Source: Gonatopus flavifemur
Lineage: Eukaryota > Arthropoda > Insecta > Hymenoptera > Dryinidae
Length of the DNA stretch: 64,000 nt
Assembly: GCA_018340375.1 (NCBI GenBank)
Contig: JAFFJZ010000004.1
Coordinates: forward strand, 33,020,001 to 33,084,000
Direction of reading: 5' to 3'
Position 1 is the first letter of the stretch. Each line of letters begins with the position of its first letter. The translations under genes were made by a program, and so were the position numbers. Below the pieces are notes generated by a model, which had not been told where the DNA came from, ran no database searches, and was given only the letters and a program-made list of their open reading frames with translations. Positions 56,806 through 64,000 of this stretch are shown piece after piece.

Positions 56806-57094
56806 ATTAAAAACTTGAATCTCCACTCATAGCGTACGGTTAGTGATAATGATTGAATAAAGCCACATTAATTGTTGGAGTTATTATCGTAGTTCTCGCG
56901 TATGCATAAAATATATAAATGAGCGATTGAAATTTTATTCTAAAATCCCAACATGTATCTTACATCGGAGTGATTTACTAATTGAATAAATTTGATGTAA
57001 AGATCGCTTGTCATACTGTCTATATTCCATTCATTACGACAATAGAATTTACATTTGATATATGTAATAATTAAAGAATCATAGATAGAGGATT
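56806..57094. other. No gene seen
   Basis: AT-rich spacer upstream of RTE copy B. Confidence 0.45.
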
Positions 57095-57114
57095 ACAAAA
57101 TCATTCATACAGGA

Positions 57115-57655
57115 TCAAAGAATGGTCGAGCAGGTGTTAGCATCATAATGCATGAAAGGGTAGGGAATAGGACAGAACATTATTCGCAACATGGCGAACG
57201 CGTAATGATGGACGTTAGAGTTAGAACAAAACCGGTAGGCACTGTTATAGTCCGAGTATACATGCCCACATCTGCGTACTCGGAGGAGGATATCGAGAAA
57301 ACGTACGATGAAATAGAAGCAGTGATAGAATATGTGAAGGGAGAAGGAAATTTGATGATCATAGGCGACTGGAATGCAGTAGTAGGGCAAGGAAAAGAGG
57401 GCAACATGATAGGAGATTTTGCGTTAGGAAAAAGAAATGAAAGAGGAAAACGTTTCAAAGAATTCTGTGGGAGCCATAAAATGGTTATCACTGACACATT
57501 GTTCAGGATCCATCCAAGAAGAATCTATACTTGGAAAACGCCAGGAGATACAGCAAGATACCGAATTGATTACATATTAGTAAACCAATGATTAAGAAAC
57601 CAAGTGAAAAGCTGTAAAACTTATCCAGGCGCGGATATAGATAGTGATCACAATA
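57115..57655 (+). pseudogene. RTE copy B, endonuclease part
   Basis: Frame 57148-57591 contains MIIGDWNAVVGQ, with the catalytic Asp and Asn retained (copy A has lost the Asn), and RRIYTWKTPGDTARYRIDYI. The SDHN motif at about 57640-57652 is cut at its end by the CCC...GGG insertion. Confidence 0.87.
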
Positions 57656-58786
57656 CCCACACAGCACAAAATATTTCATATATCTATAAATATTATTTAC
57701 ATGCATACCGTATGTATAAAATATTCAAATATAAAAATATATAGTATAGATATGCATAATGTAACGGGAACGTAAAATTTTCTTCAAATTTCATCTTTTT
57801 CTCTTTCTCTTTTCCATTTGCTTCTTCAATCTTTCCCTTTTGTTAAATTTCTATGGGCGAATTGTCAATAAAGGAAAAACAGAAACCTGTTGCCCTATCG
57901 ACGAATTCATCCCAGAAAATATACGCGTACGAAAAAGAGGATTTCTGTACACTCCAATTACAGAGAAAAGGAAATCTTTCTTTAAACACAAGTTGAGAAC
58001 AACTTGTGTCCCCGTTATGCTTCCACCATATCTCAAAAGGACAAGTAAATCTGGAAGATCAGAGACCCCTTTCTTCATCTTTCATTGCTTTCTTTTTCAA
58101 ACAGAAGCACGTTTCAAACTACCCCGCAATAAAAGAATCATCAAAACATAGACAACAGAGGATTGGAGCGAAGAATCGTGTCGCCAACTCTGTTTTAAAA
58201 TTTCCCAATAAATTCGCTGTCGAGAATATTCAAAACTTTCAATCTGTTGATCGAATTCCAAAATATCAAATTTTCCAATCAATATTTGATTTTAAACTGA
58301 AAATAAGAATTCTCTCAAATTGTACATTGAGGAAGAAAGATACATATACATATTGAAAAGAAAGCATGAGTTAGGCATTATGCTCAAGGGAAAGGGTAAG
58401 TGGGTTGTCCTAATTAAAGAAAATGGAGAAGTTTCTCCTCAAGAACAGGCCTATCCTCAAGGGATGCACGCACTATTCTCTAACTTCAAAACAATAATCT
58501 TTATGGATGAATCATTTTTGCAATGAAATTATAAGACTATATACATTCGCAAACTTGTACTGTTACTTTGAAAATATAACGAGTCTACATTTCAGTATTG
58601 AAACAAAAAATCTTCCATTTCACGAAATCCTCTCCCCAGTCCTCGTCTAGGATCAATTTCCTAGCTAAAGTGGGGTTTCAAAGGGAGTACAAGACTTTGA
58701 TTCTGTATTTTCCTTTCAACTCCCCGCTAGATATTGGGAAACTGAACAGTTTTGACGTAACAATGAAATGTATGGTGCTGTTTGGG
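57656..58786. mobile_element. 1,131-bp CCC...GGG element with proven TA duplication
   Basis: Ends CCCACACAGCACAAAATATT and, inverted, AATGTATGGTGCTGTTTGGG, sharing AGCAC and the ATGAAAT word about 20 bp in. TA flanks both sides (57654-57655 and 58787-58788), and RTE copy A has the same site uninterrupted near 46605-46627, with a single TA. No transposase was found; frames at 57840-58151 and 58006-58356 overlap and lack domains. PIF/ISL2EU-type or Tc1/mariner-type elements are the candidates. Confidence 0.9.
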
Positions 58787-59842
58787 TATGTTGCTGATGA
58801 AATGTTGTTTGAAATTCGAAGTTCTGAAGAAGGAGAGGGAAATGCAAGAAAGGTGGGATTTGAAGAATTTCAAACAAGAACAAACACAGGAGGTATTTAA
58901 AATGATGTTGGACGACAAATTGGAGGTTCGACAAGAGAAAGACTCGGAAATAGAGAGTGGATGGACAAATATTGAGGGGAACATAGAACAATGTGCAGAT
59001 GAAATTTTGAAGAACGATGGAGTAGAACCTAAGAAACCATGGACAAGGGAAGAAATTCTCGATTTGATTATTGAAAAGAGGAAATACAAGAATAAGAGTA
59101 GCGGACAAAACCAGCAGGCATACAGGGCACTGAGGAATGAAATAATAAGAGAATCAAGGAAGCCAATGAAGAATGGTTAGAGGAAAAATGTCAGTATATA
59201 GAAGTAAGATTACATCTAGGGAAAGTTGATGAGGCATATAGGATTGTTGGAAGATTTTTTGGACAAATGAAATCTAGAAGCAGTAAGATTGGAAATTCTC
59301 TTGGGGGACAATTGAGAAGAACGGAGGAGAAAATAGAACAATGGATTATTCATTTAGAAGATCTGTATAAGAGAAGCGATAATACATGATTTTCAAAGAG
59401 GGAGGAAGATGTCGATGAAGAAGAATTGGGAGATTCAATTTTGAGATCCGAATTCGACAGGGCTTTGAAACAATTGAGAAATAATAAAGCGCCAGGAATA
59501 GATGGAATAAGTGCGGACCTCATCAGAGCCTCCAGTCAGAAAACTCGTGACGCACTGTTTGAATTGGTCAGAGATATGTACGGAAGAGGAGAAGTACCGA
59601 AAGATTTTCAGAAGAATAAAATTGTCGTCATTCCAAAAAAACAAGGAGCAGACAAATGCGAGACCTACAGAACGATTAGTTTAACTTCACAGGCCTCAAA
59701 AATACTGACAAAAATTATATACAGGAGAATAGAAAATAAAAAAGAGAGTGGATTAGCAGAAGATCAGTTCGGTTTTAGGAAAAATAGGGGAACGCGGGAA
59801 GCGATATTAGCGCACAGAACAGTAGTAGAGAGGAGTCTAGAG
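58787..59842 (+). pseudogene. RTE copy B, linker and RT N-terminal part
   Basis: Frames 58782-59180 (linker region, KNDGVEPKKPWTREEILDLI) and 59426-59848 (RT fingers, NNKAPGIDGISADLIRASSQ, and the AEDQFGFRKNRGTREAILA block). Frames are separated by stops and small shifts near 59180 and 59386. It ends where the 166-bp MITE was inserted. Confidence 0.87.
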
Positions 59843-60008
59843 CAATGATGCCATCATTCGGCCGGCCAACGGGATTTACACCCTCCATCACGCTCCATAC
59901 AATCTAGTTTCTTTTGTCGGAGGTTTGATTGTGTGTGTGAGATTCCTATACAGATAGGTGCGATGGAGAGGGGAAATCGAGTCGGTCGACCAAATGCTGG
60001 CATCATTG
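59843..60008. mobile_element. 166-bp hAT-like MITE with empty site in copy A
   Basis: Inverted ends CAATGATGCCA and TGGCATCATTG (with CCAACGG / CCGACT continuing imperfectly). The flanks GTCTAGAG (59835-59842) and GTCTAGAA (60009-60016) match at 7 of 8. RTE copy A has this site once (about 45561-45585), so the 8-bp duplication is supported independently. Non-coding. Confidence 0.9.
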
Positions 60009-61008
60009 GTCTAGAATTAGAAAATTCTGTGTATATAGACTTTGTGGATATACGAAAAGCATTCGATAATGTTGATTGGGAGAGAATGTTCACGATTTTG
60101 AAAAAGGTAGGAATTAATTTGAGGGATAGGAGAATAATATATGAATTATATAAGAATCAAACCGCAATAATAGGAGTAGAGGGTCAAAAAGGAGGAGCAC
60201 AAATTAAAAGAGGGGTGAAACAAGGATGATCACTATCGCCATTGATTTTCAATTTGTATATAGAAGAAGCGATGAACAAAGTGAAGGAGCAAGTGGATTG
60301 AAATGACAGATTCAAGGTGAAAATGTAAGCATGTTGAGATTTGCAGATGACATAGCTATATGAGCTATGAGTGATGCCGAGAAAATATTCTCAACACTAT
60401 GAAAACAATATTACTGGAGAACTGTTGTATGAATTTGAATAAGGACAAAACCAAATTCATGATTCGTACAACAGCAAAAACATCGAGAAGAATGAAAATC
60501 AAAATAGATGCAGAGACAATTCAGCAAAGGAAAGAATTTAATATCTAGGAAGCATAATTACAGAAAACGGTAAAAGCGGACGAGATATAAGAGCAAGAAT
60601 AACACAAGGGAAACAGGCTCCCCACCAAAAGAAAAAGTTACTATGTTCAAAGAATATTAGCTTAGCAGTGAGGAAGAAATTCTTGAAGGGTTATGTTTGG
60701 AGCACACCATTATATGTGTTGCGAAACTTGGGCAATTGGAAAAACGGACCAACCAAGACTTGCAGCTTTTGAAATGTGGTGTTATAGAAGGATGCTTAGA
60801 GTGAAGTGGATAGAGGAAGTAAAGAATGAAGAAGTACTTGAGGAGGTAAATGAAAAAAGAGGTTTTTTTAGACATGTCGTGAAAAGAAGAAGTAATCTGA
60901 TACGGCACACATTAAGGCATGAGAGCTCATTGAGAACAATATTGAGAGGAAAAATGAATGGTCAAACTCGAAAAGATAGACCTAGAATCAATTATATGGA
61001 GCAAACCA
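60009..61008 (+). pseudogene. RTE copy B, RT palm and C-terminal tail
   Basis: 60030-60229 carries motif A (FVDIRKAFDNVDW). The FADD catalytic box is at about 60338-60352, and the GSIITENGK block near 60545-60575. The tail domain starts at 60770 (EMWCYRRMLRVKW, VVKRRSNLIRHTLRHES) and runs to the mariner at 61009. Several stops. Confidence 0.87.
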
Positions 61009-62290
61009 CCAGATGTGTAAGTCTGAAACCGGAATTTTTGTACAAAAAAAACACGTTTACTGTAATGATAGGATACAAAGTAATTTATTCAAAGTATTGT
61101 CCGTCACTATCTATACATTTTTTCCATCTTTCTGGCAATTTGTGGATTCCGCGCCAAAAGAACTGTTGCTGTTTTGAGGCAAACCAGTCATCGAGCCATT
61201 TTCGTACATCTTCGTAAGAAGTGAAGCGCTGCTCAGCAAGTGCGTGTCCCATCGATGCAAACAAGTAGTAATCAGATGGGTCAAGGTCCGGTGAGTAAGG
61301 CGCGTGCTGAAGAATCTCCCAACGGAACGACTCTATCGTTTCCTGGACCTGCTTTGCTTTGTGTGCTGGTGCATTGTCATGCAGCAAAATCACCTTGTGT
61401 TGTCTTTGTTGGTATTCTGGTCGTTTTTCACGCAAAACTGGATCCAAATCGATCATTTGTTGTCGGTAGCGTTGAGTATTGACAGTTTCCCCAGGTTTCA
61501 GCAGCTCGTAGTAGATTACGCCCTTCTGATCCCATCAAACACACAGCATTGTCTTTCGTCCGTAGCGGTTTGGTCTTGCCGTCGATGTTGATGGTTCACC
61601 CGGAGTGACCCATGACTTTTTGCGCTAAGGATTCTCGAAATATATCCACTTTTCATCGCCAGTCACAATTCGATGGAGAAATGACTTTCTTTGGAACCTG
61701 GAGAGCAGCATTTCGCATGATGTTTTGCGGTTTTCCTGCTGTCTTTCGTTGAGTTCATGTGGAACCCATTTCCCCACCTTTTGTATCTTTCTCATGGCTT
61801 TCAACCGAAGGGAGATGGCTTCTCGGATCACCTTTAACTGATCCGCCAGTTGTTGTGTTTAAGCGTCGTCTCCGTCCAACAAGGCTTGCAGGTCAGCGTC
61901 TTAAAACTTTTTCGGTGGTCTTCCACGTTCTTGTTCCTGACGTCAAAATCACCACTTTCGAACCATTTGAACCACTCGAAACACTGTGTTTCACCGAAAG
62001 CATGCTCACCAAACGCCTCTACAAGCATTCGATGCGATTCGGATGCGGTTTTCTTCAGATGAAAACAGAAAAGTAGTGCTGTCTCCAAATCGTAATTCGT
62101 TGGCACAAAACTCGACGTGTTTATCTCTAATAAACTGATGCTACTGAATGAAACTCGTGTTATTGTGAGTTGGAAACCTTTGTCGAATATCAATACAATA
62201 ACAAGACACCGCTGACGTGATGTGTCGGTAACTGCATCGACATCTAGCGCCACCTATGGGAAAATTCCGGTTCCATACTTACACACCTGG
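61009..62290 (-). mobile_element. Mariner element, 1,282 bp, in RTE copy B
   Basis: Ends CCAGATGTGTAAGTCTGAAA and, inverted, TTCCATACTTACACACCTGG (three mismatches in 20), continuing CCGGAATTTT on both sides. TA follows on the right (62291-62292); on the left the RTE target reads CA, apparently a mutated TA. RTE tail coding resumes at 62291. Contains a broken transposase. Confidence 0.88.
61085..62150 (-). pseudogene. Mariner transposase, mauritiana-like, broken
   Basis: Minus-strand segments: 61834-62150 (N-terminus from SFVPTNYDLETALLFCF, AFGEHAFGETQCFEWF, then shifted), 61625-61831 (QKVGKWVPHELNE, IVTGDEKWIYFENP with the first D) and 61085-61456 (LLHDNAPAHKA second D, DLDPSDYYLF third D). 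Frameshifts occur near 61830 and 61900, and a break in the middle near 61460-61620. All three catalytic acids remain but not in one frame. Expected length is about 345 residues. Confidence 0.88.
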
Positions 62291-62400
62291 TAAACAAGAT
62301 AAGGTTTGTCGTAGATACGCAGAAATTCAGCGGTTAGCGTATAATAGACAGGGTTGGAGGGTTTCATCAAATCAGTCATAAGACTGATCATTTCACGATG
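62291..62400 (+). pseudogene. RTE copy B, last coding stretch and 3' tail
   Basis: Encodes the terminal RYAEIQRLAYNRQGWRVSSN-type residues shared with copies A and C, then a short 3' tail with ATGATG units around 62395. Its isolation from 61008 is due only to the mariner. Confidence 0.85.
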
Positions 62401-62750
62401 ATGATATGAGATAGTTATGAAGTGCGTATGTTAAAATTACATCCGACTGCGGTAGAATCGCGAGGTTTTCAATGACCAGCAAAAATGATGTAGAATTTCC
62501 ACCGCAGAAATGCTATCCCTATATTTACATGTGGATTCTGTCAAATTTATCGCAACTGCTGTATCTGCTACCCCAAATTTTTCTCCGTGTAATATTGTAG
62601 AGGGACTGGTGTTATTTTATAGATTCTTCATTGATTAGATTATTGCAGAGATTGGAAATTCCGTGCTTCATACCTGTCAACCAACGCTTTCACCAATTTG
62701 AATAAAATGCTGCTTGCTTGTTATCTTTCTAATTTCACTACTGTCAATGT
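62401..62750. other. No gene seen
   Basis: AT-rich spacer between RTE copy B and the next pseudogene. Confidence 0.45.
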
Positions 62751-64000
62751 GGAACATGTATGTGACCATTCATGCGATGAACACATGCTGTTTGACGCTA
62801 CTCTCCTAAAATTCAAATGCTCTGCAGGTTGTCTCATCGTCTAGAGGACTTCTAATGGTTTCAAGAAACATCTTAAAAATGTAGGCTAGAAAAACACAGT
62901 TCATCTTGCACAAGTAATGACAACAAAGTATCTCATGACGATCATGACGATACTGTTTCCGAATACACAACTGACGACATCACTGAATCAAACAATTCAG
63001 ATATAGATAATCGCTCCCCTGATGGAATCAGCCATGATTCAATGAGATATAATATATTCGTCTACGTTTCCAGATTATATTCTTTGGGATCACCTGATAC
63101 TATAATACAGTCCCACGTATTCTGGAGAAGACTCCAGATTCAATTTTTCATCTGTGGGATGAAATTGTGGCATCTCCAGATTCAGAATGTCGTCGAAGTC
63201 TTACAGATGGATTCAGGGATCCATCTGAGAATCAACAAAGTAGATACAGAAGGGATCAAATTTTTAGTAGAAATATGGTGCAACCTGTTCGTAAGTCTCA
63301 CGGTGTGAGAATTGATAAAAAATACGGCCGTGAAACTCAACACTATCAGCAAGTTGCTGTTACAAGTACTTTTACATATATTTCATCATTGAAACCTTTC
63401 AGAGCAGTGTTGAATGATCAAAGTCTCCAAAACTATTCTACAAATAAGGTTTCATTGGATCAAGCTGATTATATCCATTTTGTCGACGGAGAAGTTCACA
63501 ATAAGAATGCATTCTTTCACAACCATCAAAATGCGATTCAACTTCAGATTTATTTTGATGAATTTTGAATTTATAATCCTTTGGGAAATAAAGCAGGTGT
63601 ACGTAAACTTGATGCATTTGATTCCACAATTGATAATTTCCTTTTTTACGTCGACTCGAGTTTGGATTACATTCAATAATTAGCGTTATGTTATAATTTG
63701 GACATCAAAAAATTTGGAACAAATTTGGTATTAGAAGTGACCGTGAATGATATCAGAATATTAGAAGACCGAGGAATATACATTGAGACTTTGAACACTC
63801 ACATAAAAGGCACTTTGGTATTACTAGCATTCGATAACCTTGGAGGAGCAATTTTATTTGGTATGAATGAATCTTTTCAAGCGAATTATTATTGCCGAGT
63901 TTGTACAATCCATAAAACAGATGCTCGAAAATCTTGTACTGCAAACGATAATTTATCACGTACAACTGAAAGTTCCAATTTTTTATCTAATCAGCTGGGT
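62751..64000 (+). pseudogene. Tnp2/CACTA-like transposase, N-terminal half (runs off the window)
   Basis: From about 62930 one frame encodes an acidic Asp/Ser-rich stretch (HDDHDDTVSEYTTDD). 63167-63568 continues (LKPFRAVLND, FVDGEVHNKNAFFHNHQNAI, LQIYFDEF); shifted frames give NPLGNKAGVRKLDAF, a segment with CYNLDIKKFG, then HIKGTLVLLAFDNLGGAILF and FQANYYCRVCTIHKTDARKS before the window ends. The late DNLG and CRVC elements are typical of Tnp2-type transposases. It is the complementary half of the type seen at 28240-30773 but not the same copy. Shifts near 63567 and 63679 suggest a pseudogene. Confidence 0.7.

Larger units (their letters stand above)
57095..62400 (+). mobile_element. RTE/BovB-like retrotransposon, copy B, with three insertions
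   Basis: Plus-strand copy collinear with copy A from about 57100, 5' truncated, ending at about 62400 in the CTGATCATTTCACGATGATG tail. Insertions at 57656-58786, 59843-60008 and 61009-62290 total about 2.6 kb; the RTE sequence itself is about 2.7 kb. Stops (for example at 57592, 59386, 60227 and 60362) show it is inactive. Confidence 0.87.

Noticed and set aside
57840..58356. Two overlapping frames of 103 and 116 codons inside the 1,131-bp element as its transposase
   Set aside because: They overlap in different frames, are too short, and have no DDE or HTH features.

Overview
This looks like non-coding, transposon-filled DNA from an arthropod, most likely an insect. It is AT-rich, has no operon-like gene packing, and almost every recognisable coding block belongs to a eukaryotic transposable element (Ty3/Gypsy LTR element, RTE/BovB-like non-LTR elements, mauritiana- and mellifera-type mariners, hAT-like and Tnp2/CACTA-like DNA transposons, many MITEs). 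I found no host gene, tRNA or rRNA I would defend, and I cannot name a species.

Layout. 1-11.6 kb: palindromic non-autonomous elements in unannotated DNA, including 1.3-kb foldback-like elements with CAGGGTG ends and several CCC...GGG-ended MITEs. 11,682-26,290: one Ty3/Gypsy element on the minus strand with 281-bp LTRs and an AATT target duplication, broken by a TTAA-flanked element in integrase, a 7.2-kb repeat-rich insertion at the integrase zinc-finger/core boundary, and a mariner with an intact 354-codon transposase. Without these it would be about 5.5 kb, a normal Gypsy length. 26.3-31 kb: an 8-bp-TSD MITE, GC-rich palindromic repeats, then a Tnp2/CACTA-like transposase pseudogene split by a second mariner. 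31-40 kb: mostly unassigned AT-rich DNA with related MITEs and an RTE 3' fragment.

40.4-47.3 kb: an RTE/BovB-like element (minus strand) whose C-terminal part is separated by a 3.8-kb insertion that holds a large foldback structure and a tRNA-like (SINE-type) block. 47,445-52,964: a 5.5-kb element with about 225-bp inverted ends and a perfect 8-bp duplication (GTATTTAA), carrying a decayed minus-strand gene that may be its own transposase; this is the best candidate for something under-described. 53-54.6 kb: a pseudogene of a second Tnp2-associated ORF. 55.5-56.8 kb: another CAGGGTG palindrome. 57.1-62.4 kb: a second RTE copy (plus strand) containing a 1,131-bp TA-flanked CCC...GGG element, a 166-bp hAT-like MITE and a mariner. 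62.7-64 kb: the N-terminal half of a Tnp2-like transposase running off the window.

The window contains several copies of the same families, so many insertions can be checked against an uninterrupted copy in the same sequence. That fixes their ends and target duplications without a database. The nesting also gives a relative order of insertion.
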